A stretch of 64,000 nt of DNA from Arthrobacter sp. PvP023 (GCF_017832975.1 NZ_JAFIBI010000001.1:434001-498000); one strand, 5' to 3'. Counted from the stretch's first letter, positions 1 through 9,320 are shown. Program-made: numbers and translations. The notes: generated by a model from the letters alone, not told the origin.

Positions 1-61
1 TCCAGCTCGCAATCCCGAGAGCCAGGCCGTTGATGAGAACCCGCAAGATGAATGAAAACAT
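1..61 (-). CDS. Phage-holin-family-like small membrane protein, N-terminal fragment
   Basis: Only the first 20 codons lie in the window. An ATG at 61 reading leftwards gives a start of the type MFSFILRVLINGLALGIASW, which is a hydrophobic first transmembrane segment. Actinobacterial phage holin family (four-helix membrane) proteins begin this way, and such a gene next to a HisC-type aminotransferase is familiar from Arthrobacter-like genomes. The gene is divergent from the aminotransferase at 122, with 60 nt between the two starts. Too little is visible to be certain of the family. Confidence 0.5.
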   Translation of the reverse strand, partial: MFSFILRVLINGLALGIASW

Positions 62-121
62 GGCCCCATGCTTTCATACGGCGCGGGAAAGCGGCAGGAC
101 TGGAGAAGTAGGCTAGTTGGC

Positions 122-1240
122 ATGACTTCACCAGAGAACCCTGCGGGGGGAATCAGGCCACGTCCGGTCGTGGACAGGCTTCCCCGATATGCCGCGGGCA
201 AGCCCCCGGCCGCCGTCGAGGGCCTTGCCAGCTACAAACTGTCCTCGAACGAGAACCCGCTTCCGCCCATCCCTGCAGTGCTGCAGGCCATCGCGGACCA
301 GACGGACTTCAACCGCTACCCGGATCCGCTCAGCACCAAGCTCCGGGGGGCGCTCGCGGACTTCCTGCAGGTCCCTTCCGAGGACATTGTCACCGGTGCC
401 GGCAGCCTCGGCGCCCTGAACCAGCTCCTGGTGACCTTCGCCGGGCAGAACGACGACGGCAAAGCCGATGAAGTCATCTACGCCTGGCGGTCCTTTGAGG
501 CCTACCCCATCTGCGTCGGCCTTGCCGGGGCTGAGAGCGTGCGGATCCCGCTTACGCCCGACGGCCGCCACGATCTCGACGCCATGGCAGCAGCCGTCAC
601 CGCGCGCACCAAAGTCATCCTGCTGTGCACCCCCAACAATCCCACCGGTCCCATCCTTGAAACGGAAGAAACCGAACGGTTCATCCGCTCGGTCCCGTCG
701 GACGTGGTCATCGTCATCGACGAGGCCTACCAGGAGTTTGTTCGCGCGGAACACGCCGTGGACGGGATCGAGATGTACCGCAAGTACCCGAATGTGGTGG
801 TCCTGCGGACCTTCTCCAAGGCGCACGGGCTGGCCGGCCTTCGCGTGGGCTATAGCGTCTCCAACCCGGACCTCACCCAGCATCTGCGTGTCGCCGCCAC
901 ACCTTTCGCCGTATCCCAGATCGCCGAGCGGGCAGCCGTCACTTCCCTGCAGAACTTCAGCCAGGTTGTAGAAAGGGTACAAAGACTGGTGGATGAGCGC
1001 GACCGCGTCACGGCCGGGCTGCGCGAGCTCGGCTGGTTTGTGCCGGATGCCCAGGGCAACTTCGTGTGGCTCGATCTGGGAGAAAACAGTGCGGACTTCG
1101 CAGCACTGGCGGGAGAACGCGCCTTGTCCGTGCGGGCGTTCGGCAACGAAGGCGTCCGGGTAAGCATCGGCGAGGAGGAAGCGAACACCCGTTTCCTCAA
1201 ACTCTGTGCAGACTATACAAAGCCGCCACGGCGTTCCTAG
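122..1240 (+). CDS. HisC-like / aromatic amino acid aminotransferase
   Basis: A PLP-dependent class I/II aminotransferase of 372 aa. Visible motifs are the N-terminal SNENP (42-46), the NNPTG cofactor loop (172-176), DEAYQEF (200-206) and the Schiff-base lysine in FSKAHGLAGLRVGY (Lys233). This is the histidinol-phosphate aminotransferase pattern. In actinobacteria such stand-alone copies outside the his operon are often annotated as Pat (phenylalanine aminotransferase). I prefer the ATG at 122 to the upstream ATG at 68, because the family usually begins a few residues before the RPxxxxxPxYxxG segment. It precedes a 2-oxo acid dehydrogenase operon, so a role in amino acid breakdown is possible but unproven. 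Confidence 0.85.
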   Translation: MTSPENPAGGIRPRPVVDRLPRYAAGKPPAAVEGLASYKLSSNENPLPPIPAVLQAIADQTDFNRYPDPLSTKLRGALADFLQVPSEDIVTGAGSLGALNQLLVTFAGQNDDGKADEVIYAWRSFEAYPICVGLAGAESVRIPLTPDGRHDLDAMAAAVTARTKVILLCTPNNPTGPILETEETERFIRSVPSDVVIVIDEAYQEFVRAEHAVDGIEMYRKYPNVVVLRTFSKAHGLAGLRVGYSVSNPDLTQHLRVAATPFAVSQIAERAAVTSLQNFSQVVERVQRLVDERDRVTAGLRELGWFVPDAQGNFVWLDLGENSADFAALAGERALSVRAFGNEGVRVSIGEEEANTRFLKLCADYTKPPRRS

Positions 1241-1300
1241 CGCTTAACATAACGACCTCCGTCCGCCTACTGCGGATAAAGTAAGGGACAGTAAGCCAAT

Positions 1301-1342
1301 ATATATGCCAGATCAGGAATGTATTCCATATCCGGCATATAT
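1301..1342. promoter_or_regulatory. 42-bp palindromic operator upstream of the 2-oxo acid dehydrogenase operon
   Basis: A long dyad centred between 1321 and 1322. 17 of the 21 base pairs are complementary; the outer arms are ATATATGCC and GGCATATAT, the inner arms GGAAT and ATTCC. It ends 47 nt before the E1alpha start and sits in the only AT-rich stretch of the intergenic region. This is the expected size and place for an Lrp/AsnC- or PdhR-type operator. No regulator gene is adjacent. Confidence 0.7.
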
Positions 1343-1389
1343 CCCAGCGAGATTGCGACGCATTCAGGTGCGGCAAGCAAGGAGACGGT

Positions 1390-2637
1390 ATGGGCGCCAC
1401 ACATCTGCCCGCTACCGAGTTCGACGGAACCGGGGTAGACGACCAGCTCGAGGCGGAAGCCGAGGCCGCACTGGGCGAACCTCCCACCCGGATGGTCCAG
1501 CTCCTGGGCCATGACGGCACCTTGGGCGAGGACCCGGTCTTCTCCGCCTACGCAAACCGACTCGACGCTGAAAAGCTGCGCGGGTTCTACGCGGACATGG
1601 CAGCCATCCGGCGGTTCGACCAGGAGGCAACCGCGCTCCAGCGCCAGGGCCAGCTGGCACTGTGGGTGCCGCTGACCGGCCAGGAGGCCGCCCAGATCGG
1701 GTCGGGACGGGCCAGCCAGCCGCAGGATTACATCTTCCCCACGTACCGTGAACACGGGGTCGCCCTGACCCGCAACGTTGACCTGGCCGAGCTGCTGCGC
1801 CAGTTCCGCGGGGTGTCCAATGGCGGCTGGAACCCCAAGGACACCAACTTCCACCTTTACACGCTGGTCCTCGCGGCACAGACTCCGCATGCGGTTGGCT
1901 ACGCCATGGGCATCCAGCGGGACCAGAAGCTTGCGGCCGCCAACGCCACCCCGGGCCAGCCGCAGGAACCGAAGGCCGCCGTCATGGTCTACTTCGGCGA
2001 CGGCGCCAGCTCCGAAGGTGACGTGCACGAGTCCATGGTCTTCGCCTCTTCGTACAACGCGCCGGTGGTCTTTTTCTGCCAGAACAACCATTGGGCCATC
2101 TCGGTACCCAGCACCGTGCAAACCCGTGTCCCCCTGGCCGACCGCGCCAAAGGCTACGGTTTCCCCGGCATCCGGGTGGACGGCAATGACGTTATCGCAG
2201 TGCATGCCGTCACGGAGTGGGCTTTGGAGCGAGCCCGTGAAGGAAAGAGCCCGGTGCTGATCGAGGCCTTCACGTACCGGGTCGGCGCCCACACCACGGC
2301 GGACGATCCCACCAAATACCGCGGCTCCGATGAAGAGGCGCAATGGCGGGCGAAGGACCCCCTCGAACGGCTGGAGAAGTACCTCCGCGCCGAGGGCATG
2401 GCTGATGACGCCTTCTTCGCCAAGGTCAAGGCCGACGGCGACGAGCTCGCCGCCTACGTCCGCAAGACGACCCATGACCTCGAAACCCCGGATATCCGGA
2501 CGGCATTCGCGAACACCTACGCCGAGGCCCACCCGCTGGTAGCCGAAGAGCTGGCCTGGTTTGAGGAGTACAGCGCGGGCTTCGCTGACGAAGCAAGTAC
2601 AGACGAGGCAGATACAGACGGGGCAGCCAACCGATGA
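1390..2637 (+). CDS. pdhA: 2-oxo acid dehydrogenase E1 component, alpha subunit
   Basis: Thiamine-diphosphate-dependent E1 alpha subunit of 415 aa, which decarboxylates a 2-oxo acid and loads E2. The ThDP/Mg-binding motif begins at FGDGASSEGD (about residues 202-211) and ends at FFCQNNHWAIS about 30 residues later. It is followed by a beta subunit and a lipoyl E2, overlapping the next start by 4 nt (ATGA), so translation is probably coupled. Automatic annotation often calls this type pyruvate dehydrogenase E1 alpha. Actinobacteria normally use the homodimeric AceE for pyruvate, so a branched-chain 2-oxo acid substrate is at least as likely. No E3 gene is in the window. Confidence 0.88.
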   Translation: MGATHLPATEFDGTGVDDQLEAEAEAALGEPPTRMVQLLGHDGTLGEDPVFSAYANRLDAEKLRGFYADMAAIRRFDQEATALQRQGQLALWVPLTGQEAAQIGSGRASQPQDYIFPTYREHGVALTRNVDLAELLRQFRGVSNGGWNPKDTNFHLYTLVLAAQTPHAVGYAMGIQRDQKLAAANATPGQPQEPKAAVMVYFGDGASSEGDVHESMVFASSYNAPVVFFCQNNHWAISVPSTVQTRVPLADRAKGYGFPGIRVDGNDVIAVHAVTEWALERAREGKSPVLIEAFTYRVGAHTTADDPTKYRGSDEEAQWRAKDPLERLEKYLRAEGMADDAFFAKVKADGDELAAYVRKTTHDLETPDIRTAFANTYAEAHPLVAEELAWFEEYSAGFADEASTDEADTDGAANR

Positions 2638-3614
2638 CCACCATGACCATCGCCAAGGCCATCAACGAGGGCCTCCGCGCGACGCTGAACAACAACCCGC
2701 GCACGCTGCTCATGGGCGAGGACATCGGCCCGCTCGGCGGCGTCTACCGCGTGACTGACGGGCTGATCGGTGAATTCGGCGCCGACCGCGTCGTGGACAC
2801 CCCGCTGGCCGAGTCCGGAATCATCGGAACCGCGATTGGACTTGCCCTCAGCGGCTACCTGCCGGTCTGCGAGATCCAGTTCGACGGCTTCGTTTTTCCG
2901 GGCTTCAACCAGATCACCACCCAGCTGGCCAAGATGCACGCCCGCAGCAACGGAAACCTCACCGTGCCGGTGGTCATCCGCATCCCGTACGGCGGCGGCA
3001 TCGGCTCGATTGAACACCACTCGGAGTCCCCGGAAGCGCTGTTCGCCCACACGGCCGGCCTGCGCATCATCACCCCTTCCAACCCGCATGACGCCTACTG
3101 GATGATCCAGCAGGCCGTCGACTGCCAGGATCCGGTGATTGTCTTTGAGCCGAAGCGGCGCTACTGGCTCAAGGGTGACGTAGACACTGAGTCGCCCGGC
3201 GCGTCGGCGGATCCGTTCACGGCCCACGTGCTGCGTGAAGGCACCGACGCCACCGTGGTCGCTTACGGTCCGCTGGTTCCGGTGGCACTCGCTGCGGCCG
3301 GTGCCGCTGCCGAGGACGGCCACAGCGTGGAGGTGATCGACCTGCGGTCCATCTCGCCCATCGACTTCGACACCGTCACCGAGTCCGTCAAGAAGACGGG
3401 CCGTCTGGTTGTGGCCCATGAGGCACCAACGTTCGGTGGCATCGGTGGCGAAATCGCGGCCCGCGTGAGCGAGCGTGCGTTCCTGTCCCTGGAAGCGCCG
3501 GTGATCCGTGTGGGCGGCTTCCACATGCCCTACCCCGTGGCCAAGGTGGAAGAGGACTACCTGCCGGACATCGACCGCATCCTCGAGGCGCTGGACCGCG
3601 CCCTTGCCTACTGA
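2634..3614 (+). CDS. 2-oxo acid dehydrogenase E1 component, beta subunit
   Basis: E1 beta subunit of 326 aa, with the transketolase-type pyrimidine-binding domain first (GEDIGPLGGVYRVTDGL near residues 23-40) and the C-terminal transketolase domain after about residue 195 (VVAYGPLVPVALAA). It pairs with the alpha subunit to form the alpha2beta2 E1. The start overlaps the alpha stop by 4 nt, which fixes the operon order. The PYGGGIGSIEHHSESPEA segment is typical of the branched-chain/pyruvate beta family. Length agrees with the family (about 325-350). Confidence 0.92.
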   Translation: MTTMTIAKAINEGLRATLNNNPRTLLMGEDIGPLGGVYRVTDGLIGEFGADRVVDTPLAESGIIGTAIGLALSGYLPVCEIQFDGFVFPGFNQITTQLAKMHARSNGNLTVPVVIRIPYGGGIGSIEHHSESPEALFAHTAGLRIITPSNPHDAYWMIQQAVDCQDPVIVFEPKRRYWLKGDVDTESPGASADPFTAHVLREGTDATVVAYGPLVPVALAAAGAAAEDGHSVEVIDLRSISPIDFDTVTESVKKTGRLVVAHEAPTFGGIGGEIAARVSERAFLSLEAPVIRVGGFHMPYPVAKVEEDYLPDIDRILEALDRALAY

Positions 3615-3667
3615 CAACCGCGTACTGACGACTGCCTGCTGACGACGCCTTCCAAACCGAGGACCCC
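3615..3667 (+). repeat. Short imperfect tandem repeat in the E1beta-E2 spacer
   Basis: The 53-nt spacer holds three imperfect copies of a CTGACGAC-like unit (ACTGACAAC, ACTGACGAC, GCTGACGAC). The neighbouring genes overlap or lie close, so this looks like a slippage-generated insertion. No function is evident. Confidence 0.45.
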
Positions 3668-5254
3668 ATGACCGTAAACAAGTTCAACCTCCCCGATGTG
3701 GGCGAAGGGCTGACCGAGGCCGAGATCGTTTCGTGGAACGTCAAGCCCGGTGACAGCGTCGCGATCAATGACATCCTGTGCGAAATCGAAACGGCCAAGT
3801 CCCTCGTGGAACTGCCTTCCCCGTTTGCGGGGACGGTCACCGAACTGCTCGTTCCCGTGGGGGTTACGGTCGACGTCGGCACTCCGATCATCAGCGTGAG
3901 CGATGCCGTGTCCGGCGACCCCACGCCTGCGGACGCGCCGGTTCCAGTGGCCCCCGCCGCTGCGGCTGCACAGCCGCCCGCAGCTCCCACCGCGGACGCT
4001 CCGATGTACGGGAAACTCTCCGGGGACCAGGACGAGCAAGAGAATGGCACGTCAGGCGAGCAGGCTGCACCCGCCTCCGGCAAGGCCGTAGGCCCCCTGG
4101 TGGGCTCGGGTCCCAAGGCCGACGCCGTCAAGCGCCGCCCGCGCAAGGCGTCGCCGTCCGCGGCGGTGCGGCCGGCGCCGGCCGCAGCCGCCCCGGCGCT
4201 GGTTGAGCCCGCCCCCCTGGCCGAGCCTGTCGAGACCCAGGGCATCTGGATCAACGCCGGCGCATCTTCCGCCTCCGGGACCCCCGACGCCGCGGCGGTT
4301 CCCGAAGGAAGCTCCGGGCGCCCCACCCTCGGCGGCACCATCAGCGGCCTGGTCAACCGGGTCCTGGCCAAGCCTCCGGTGCGCAAGATCGCCCGCGACC
4401 TCGGGATCGACCTCGCAGACGTCGTCGCCACCGGTGCTCGTGGCGAAGTCACCCGGGAAGACCTGGTGAGCTACCAGGCCCAGCGCGACGCCGAGGTGGA
4501 CAAGGCGGACACCTTCTGGGGAAAGTCGGGCCGGCCCCAGGACCAGCGAATCGAGCGGATTCCCGTCAAGGGCGTCCGCAAGGCCACGGCCAAGGCCATG
4601 GTGGAGTCCGCGTTCGCCGCCCCGCATGTGAGCATCTTCGTGGACGTCGACGCGAGCCGCACCATGGAGTTCGTCAAGCGGCTCAAGGTGTCGCGTGACT
4701 TCGAAGGCATTAAGGTCTCCCCGCTGCTGATCCTGGCCAAGGCCGTGATCTGGGCCGCCGCCCGCAACCCCAGCGTCAACGCCACGTGGGTGGACAACCC
4801 TGACGGCAGCGACACGGCCGAGATCCACGTCAAGCACTTCATGAACCTGGGCATCGCAGCGGCAACCCCGCGAGGCCTGATGGTGCCGAATATCAAGAAC
4901 GCCCAGGACCTCTCGCTCAAGGAGCTGGCCCTGGCGCTCAACGACCTGGCCACAACTGCCCGCGCCGGCAAGACCCAGCCCGCGCAGATGCAGGGCGGCA
5001 CCCTGACGGTCACCAACATCGGCGCCTTGGGCATCGACACCGGCACCCCGATCATCAATCCCGGCGAGGTGGCCATCGTGGCGTTCGGTACCATCAAGCA
5101 GAAGCCGTGGGTCCTGGACGGGGAAGTCATTCCGCGGTGGATCACCACCCTGGGCGGTTCATTCGACCACCGTGTGGTGGACGGGGACCTCTCGGCGCGC
5201 TTCATGGCCGACGTCGCGGCAATCCTTGAGGAGCCCGCCCTCCTGCTGGATTAG
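3668..5254 (+). CDS. Dihydrolipoamide acyltransferase (E2) of the 2-oxo acid dehydrogenase complex
   Basis: Transfers the acyl group from E1 to CoA and forms the core of the complex. The 528 aa show one N-terminal lipoyl domain with the modified lysine in EIETAKS (Lys44), then a long Ala/Pro-rich flexible linker (about 84-225). A peripheral-subunit-binding domain follows around 232-275 ([15 protein letters not shown]). The C-terminal catalytic domain carries DHRVVDG (500-506), with His501 as general base. There is a single lipoyl domain only, and the linker is longer than in many bacterial E2s. Last gene of the E1alpha-E1beta-E2 operon, followed by a strong terminator. Confidence 0.92.
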   Translation: MTVNKFNLPDVGEGLTEAEIVSWNVKPGDSVAINDILCEIETAKSLVELPSPFAGTVTELLVPVGVTVDVGTPIISVSDAVSGDPTPADAPVPVAPAAAAAQPPAAPTADAPMYGKLSGDQDEQENGTSGEQAAPASGKAVGPLVGSGPKADAVKRRPRKASPSAAVRPAPAAAAPALVEPAPLAEPVETQGIWINAGASSASGTPDAAAVPEGSSGRPTLGGTISGLVNRVLAKPPVRKIARDLGIDLADVVATGARGEVTREDLVSYQAQRDAEVDKADTFWGKSGRPQDQRIERIPVKGVRKATAKAMVESAFAAPHVSIFVDVDASRTMEFVKRLKVSRDFEGIKVSPLLILAKAVIWAAARNPSVNATWVDNPDGSDTAEIHVKHFMNLGIAAATPRGLMVPNIKNAQDLSLKELALALNDLATTARAGKTQPAQMQGGTLTVTNIGALGIDTGTPIINPGEVAIVAFGTIKQKPWVLDGEVIPRWITTLGGSFDHRVVDGDLSARFMADVAAILEEPALLLD

Positions 5255-5302
5255 GGCGAACCGGACTGGATGAGGCCGCACCGGACCGGGACCGCCAACA
5301 AC

Positions 5303-5343
5303 AAAGGAACCCCGCCGCTGGAATGCAGCGGCGGGGTTCCTTT
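5303..5343. terminator. Bidirectional intrinsic terminator between E2 and the convergent small membrane gene
   Basis: A perfect 18-bp stem (5303-5320 with 5326-5343) around a 5-nt GAATG loop. It has an AAA at one foot and TTT at the other, so it can end transcription from both sides. It lies between two converging genes. Confidence 0.9.
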
Positions 5344-5355
5344 GTGCCGGGCGGC

Positions 5356-5736
5356 CTAGTAGGCGGGGTAGTTCGCGAGCATCTGGGCCAGGGCCGGATC
5401 GGACGTCATTCCGCTCAGGGCGACCGCCGCTGCGATCATCGCGCCGGAGAAGCCGGTGACGCAGGCAGTAACCACCGCAAAGAACTTCCAGTCATCGCGC
5501 ATGACGCTTCGGATGGTCTCCGGAAGATTCAGGCCGGGCGCGATCAGGTTGGGGGCGGTGTCCGTGGAACCGTCGTCGAGGAACGCGATCACCCGGTCAT
5601 TGGCGCGGTCCACACGCATGGTGCTGATGTGGTTCCCGTGGCGGGCAAGAAGGATGTCGTGGCCTACCAGCTGGCGGCGCTGAAGCGTAAGAATGATGTT
5701 CCCCTGAAGTCGTCGGTACTCGGATGTCCGCACCAT
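5356..5736 (-). CDS. Small protein with one C-terminal membrane segment, function unknown
   Basis: 126 aa, not recognised. The ATG at 5736 is preferred over more upstream starts because a GGAAGGTG ribosome binding site lies just before it. The N-terminal half is hydrophilic (MVRTSEYRRLQGNIILT; a segment with HGNHISTMRVDRANDRVIAFLD). A hydrophobic helix follows near residues 90-112 (FFAVVTACVTGFSGAMIAAAVAL), and the protein ends in a short polar tail. This suggests a cytoplasmic domain anchored to the membrane. Convergent with the E2 gene. Confidence 0.65.
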   Translation of the reverse strand: MVRTSEYRRLQGNIILTLQRRQLVGHDILLARHGNHISTMRVDRANDRVIAFLDDGSTDTAPNLIAPGLNLPETIRSVMRDDWKFFAVVTACVTGFSGAMIAAAVALSGMTSDPALAQMLANYPAY

Positions 5737-5923
5737 CGAGCACCTTCCAATTTTATCGTCGCTAACCGCGTGATTCCGCCGAAAAACGGGTGAGGCTGCC
5801 CACCAGGGACAGTGACGTCGGTCAAGCCGGGGACGCTGCGTCCTTGACACGCCGAACTAGAGTTGCACCAGCTGCCGCCGTCAATGGCCGCCAGCTGCTG
5901 AAGCGGATCAAAGGAGATGTTGC

Positions 5924-7516
5924 GTGTTCTCGAGCCCCTTTTCGGATGTTGTTATCCCGGACCAAAGCGTCTATGAGTACCTCTTCGGGGGCCTCACGGA
6001 AGCGGACCTGGACCGGACCGCCGTCGTGGACGGCAGCAGCGGTGCGGAAACCACGTACCGCCAGCTGCTGGAACAGATTGACGCCGTGGCGGGCGCAGTC
6101 TCCGCGCAGGGGCTGGGCCCGCACGGGGTTGCCGCGATCCTCTGCCCCAACGTCCCGGCGTTCGCTGCCGTCTTCCACGGACTGCTCCGTGCCGGCGCCA
6201 CCATCACCACCATCAACTCGCTCTATACCGCCGATGAAATCACTCATCAGCTGCAGGATGCCGCTGCAACGTGGCTGTTCACGGTGTCCGCCCTGCTTCC
6301 GGGTGCCGAGCAGGCCGCCGAGCGCGCCGGGATCCCGGCGGACCGGCTCGTGGTGCTCGACGGCGCCCCGGGCCACCCTTCGCTGAAGGACCTGCTCACC
6401 GCCGGAGTGCCGGCCCCTGCCGTTTCCTTCGACCCGGCCACCCATGTGGCCGTGCTGCCGTACTCCTCCGGTACCACCGGGCGGCCCAAAGGCGTGAAGC
6501 TCAGCCACCGAAACCTCGTGGCCAACGTGGAACAGTCCCGCGGGCTTCTGAAGGTGAAGCCTCAGGACCGGCTTCTTGCCCTGCTGCCGTTCTTTCACAT
6601 CTACGGCCTCACCGTCCTGTTGAACCTCGCGCTGCGGGAGCGGGCCTGCCTGGTCACCATGCCCCGGTTCGACCTCGCCGAGTTCCTGCGCACCATCCAG
6701 GACCACAAATGCACCTACCTGTTCATCGCCCCGCCCGTGGCAGTGGCGTTGTCCAAACACCCGCTCGTTGCCGAGTACGATCTCAGCTCCGTCCACACCA
6801 CGCTGTCAGGTGCCGCGCCGCTCGACGGGGAACTCGGCGCGACGCTCGGCGAACGCCTCCGTTGCCGTGTGCTGCAGGGGTACGGGATGACAGAGATGAG
6901 TCCGGTGTCGCACCTGATCCCGGTGGATGCCCCGGACGTTCCGGTGAGCTCGGTGGGGTTCACGGTGCCCAACATGGAATGCCGGCTGGTGGACCCCGCC
7001 ACCGGCGAGGACATCGACATCCCGGCGGAGGGAACCAGCGCCCCGGGCCACCTGCTGTGCCGGGGACCGAATGTCATGCTGGGATATCTCAACCGCCCCG
7101 AGGAAACGGCGGACACCCTGGACGCGGACGGCTTCCTGCACACGGGCGACATTGCGACGGTCCGGGCCGACGGCGTGGTCACCATTGTGGACAGGCTGAA
7201 GGAACTCATCAAATACAAGGGCTACCAGATCGCCCCGGCCGAACTTGAGGCGCTGCTGCTGTCGCACCCAGGCATCGCGGATGCCGCTGTTATCGGAACG
7301 CCCGACGCCGACGGCCAGGAAGTCCCCATGGCTTTCGTCGTGCGTCAGGCGGGCGGACAAGGGGAAACACTCGACGAAGACGGCGTCATGGACTTCGTGG
7401 CAGCCAGGGTGGCGCCCTTCAAGAAGATCCGCCGGGTGGAGTTCATCGACGCCGTGCCCAAGTCCGCCTCCGGGAAGATCCTGCGCAGGATGCTCAAGAC
7501 GGCCCGGTCAGCCTGA
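5924..7516 (+). CDS. AMP-forming acyl-CoA synthetase (4-coumarate-CoA-ligase-like)
   Basis: ANL-superfamily enzyme of 530 aa that activates a carboxylic acid with ATP and joins it to CoA. The AMP-binding P-loop YSSGTTGRPKG lies near 179-189, the GYGMTEMSP motif near 321, the LHTGDIA hinge region after that, and the adenylation lysine in SASGKILRR (about Lys518). Resemblance is closest to 4-coumarate/aryl or fatty acid CoA ligases; the substrate cannot be read from sequence. The GTG start is supported by AAAGGAG about 8 nt upstream. Its stop lies only 6 nt from that of the converging universal stress protein gene. Confidence 0.88.
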   Translation: MFSSPFSDVVIPDQSVYEYLFGGLTEADLDRTAVVDGSSGAETTYRQLLEQIDAVAGAVSAQGLGPHGVAAILCPNVPAFAAVFHGLLRAGATITTINSLYTADEITHQLQDAAATWLFTVSALLPGAEQAAERAGIPADRLVVLDGAPGHPSLKDLLTAGVPAPAVSFDPATHVAVLPYSSGTTGRPKGVKLSHRNLVANVEQSRGLLKVKPQDRLLALLPFFHIYGLTVLLNLALRERACLVTMPRFDLAEFLRTIQDHKCTYLFIAPPVAVALSKHPLVAEYDLSSVHTTLSGAAPLDGELGATLGERLRCRVLQGYGMTEMSPVSHLIPVDAPDVPVSSVGFTVPNMECRLVDPATGEDIDIPAEGTSAPGHLLCRGPNVMLGYLNRPEETADTLDADGFLHTGDIATVRADGVVTIVDRLKELIKYKGYQIAPAELEALLLSHPGIADAAVIGTPDADGQEVPMAFVVRQAGGQGETLDEDGVMDFVAARVAPFKKIRRVEFIDAVPKSASGKILRRMLKTARSA

Positions 7517-7522
7517 GGAGTG

Positions 7523-7954
7523 CTAGCCGGCCACGTCCGTTTTGGCGATGTAGACGTCGCACGGTGCGTTGTGCGCCACGCTGTTGGCGACGCTGCCCAG
7601 AACCCGGCCGAGCCCGCGCATCCGGCGGTTGCCCACCACGATCATGCGGGCCTCGAAGCGCTCGGCTTCCTTGATCAGGGCTTCCGCCGGCTTGCCCCGG
7701 GCGGCGGAATAGGTGACCTTGAGGCCTTCCGTGCTCAGCCGTCCCGCAACGTCCTTGGCCACTTTCTCGGCCTCACCGGCATCAGAGACGATGAACCGGT
7801 CGCTGCCGCTGCCGTAAACCTCGGTGCGGTCGCTGTCGAACGCCGTCACCACGTGAAGGGTGGCCCCCAGGGACGCGGCAAGCCCCTGTGCTGTCTCCGC
7901 GGCCCGCATGGCAGTCTCACTGCCGTCAACGCCGACAACAATAATTCCGGTCAT
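7523..7954 (-). CDS. Universal stress protein (UspA family)
   Basis: 143 aa with a single Usp domain. It begins IIVVGVDGSETAMRAAE and ends with the nucleotide-binding region VVGNRRMRGLGRVLGSVANSV, a variant of the ATP-binding GxxGx9GS motif. A role in stress or persistence physiology is inferred from the family only. The ATG at 7954 is preceded by TTAGGAG. It is downstream of, and co-directional with, the aminotransferase at 8022-9320, with 67 nt between them. Confidence 0.9.
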   Translation of the reverse strand: MTGIIVVGVDGSETAMRAAETAQGLAASLGATLHVVTAFDSDRTEVYGSGSDRFIVSDAGEAEKVAKDVAGRLSTEGLKVTYSAARGKPAEALIKEAERFEARMIVVGNRRMRGLGRVLGSVANSVAHNAPCDVYIAKTDVAG

Positions 7955-8021
7955 AGTCCTGCTCCTAAGGGATCGGTCAGTCTAATGAAAAATGCCCAGC
8001 TGCGTGCCGTACTGATTCAGG

Positions 8022-9320
8022 CTACAGCGCCGCGATGGCGTCCCGCAGGACCGGCGCGAGCCGCCGCACGCCCTCGGCGATGGTCTCGGGAGGAACGGCA
8101 CTAAAGGCGAGCCGCAGCTTGTTGGACGGTTCGTCCGAATGCGTGAAGGCCGCTCCGGGGATGAACACTACGCCGGCGTCGATGGCCTTGCGCAGTAGCG
8201 GGTACGTGTCCACGCCCGCGGGCAGCGTTACCCAGACGAAGAAGCCGCCCTCGGGCCGGGTCCAGCTGAGCCCCTCCGGCATGTACTCTTCCAGGGCGGC
8301 GAGCATGGCCTGGCAGCGCTCGGCGTAGAGCCCGCGATAGGTTTCGATCTGCCCTTTCCAGTCGTAGTCACGCAGGTAGGCCGAGACCAGCATCTGGTTC
8401 AGCGTCGAAGGGCAGAGGGTCACGGCCTCGGACGCCAGGTAATAGCGGCGCTGGAGGTGTGCCGGCACGAGCGCCCAGCCAATCCGCAGCCCCGGGGCGA
8501 AGATCTTGGAGAACGAGCCCATGTAAATTACGTCGTCGGGATTGGCCGCCCGCAGCGGAGCAAGGGGCTTGCCATCGAAGCGGAGCAGTCCGTAGGGGTT
8601 GTCCTCCAGGACCAGGATATTCGCCTTGCGGCATATATCGACGATTTCCTGCCTCCGCTCCACAGCCAGGGTGATGCCCGAGGGGTTGTTGAAGTTGGGG
8701 ATGGTGTAGAGGAACTTGACGTTCTTCCCGGCGGTCTGCAGGGCGGCGATCCGGGCCTCCAGGAGGTCCGGCACCAGGCCGTGTTCGTCCATCGGAACGG
8801 TGGCTACCTCCACCTGGTAGGCCTCGAAGGTGTTCAGGGCGCCCACGTAGGTGGGGTCCTCCACCAGCACCACGTCTCCGGGGTCGCAGAACACTTTCGT
8901 GGCCACGTCCTGGGCCGACTGGGAACCGGCAGTGATCACCACGTTCCGAGGATCCGCGTCGAGGATTCCCTCTGCCGCCATCACCTCGCAGATCTGCGTG
9001 CGGAGCTCTTCGGTTCCCTGACCGTTGCCGTACTGGAGGGCAGTCAGGCCCTGTTCGGCGATGATCTTCGCTGCCGTCTGGCCGAGCCGTTCCAGCGGCA
9101 GGGACTGCAGGTATGGGCTGCCGCCGGCGAGTGACACCAGGCCCGGGCGGAGGGAGATGTCAAAGACATCGCGGACCGCGGACTGCTTGATATTGGCTGC
9201 GCGCTCCGAGAAAAGTTCATCGTGGCGGTGGGCGGACGTTGCCGCGCGTTCGATTGCGTCAATGGCTTCGGCCGGCAGGACTTCGGCGGCGGTATCAAGT
9301 GTTTCGTGGGTCACATTCAC
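8022..9320 (-). CDS. PLP-dependent aminotransferase of the MocR/2-aminoadipate transaminase type (no HTH domain)
   Basis: Fold-type I aminotransferase, 432 aa. The Schiff-base lysine is in SFSKIFAPGLRIGW (Lys272), the NNPSG cofactor loop at 211-215 and EDNPYG at 239-244. The sequence resembles LysN/ARO8-like 2-aminoadipate or aromatic transaminases, also seen as the catalytic half of MocR regulators, but there is no N-terminal winged-helix domain. Translation starts at a GTG. The upstream region contains a short dyad (GTTG-N9-CAAC near 9337). Divergent from the PEP-mutase family gene at 9437. Confidence 0.85.
   Translation of the reverse strand: MNVTHETLDTAAEVLPAEAIDAIERAATSAHRHDELFSERAANIKQSAVRDVFDISLRPGLVSLAGGSPYLQSLPLERLGQTAAKIIAEQGLTALQYGNGQGTEELRTQICEVMAAEGILDADPRNVVITAGSQSAQDVATKVFCDPGDVVLVEDPTYVGALNTFEAYQVEVATVPMDEHGLVPDLLEARIAALQTAGKNVKFLYTIPNFNNPSGITLAVERRQEIVDICRKANILVLEDNPYGLLRFDGKPLAPLRAANPDDVIYMGSFSKIFAPGLRIGWALVPAHLQRRYYLASEAVTLCPSTLNQMLVSAYLRDYDWKGQIETYRGLYAERCQAMLAALEEYMPEGLSWTRPEGGFFVWVTLPAGVDTYPLLRKAIDAGVVFIPGAAFTHSDEPSNKLRLAFSAVPPETIAEGVRRLAPVLRDAIAAL

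Noticed and set aside
1267..2532. A 421-codon minus-strand open frame opposite E1alpha
   Set aside because: E1alpha has ThDP motifs and fits its operon; the reverse frame also crosses the 42-bp palindrome.
5821..5848. GTCAAG...CTTGAC dyad before the acyl-CoA ligase gene
   Set aside because: Only 6-bp arms 16 nt apart in GC-rich DNA; not strong enough to call an operator.
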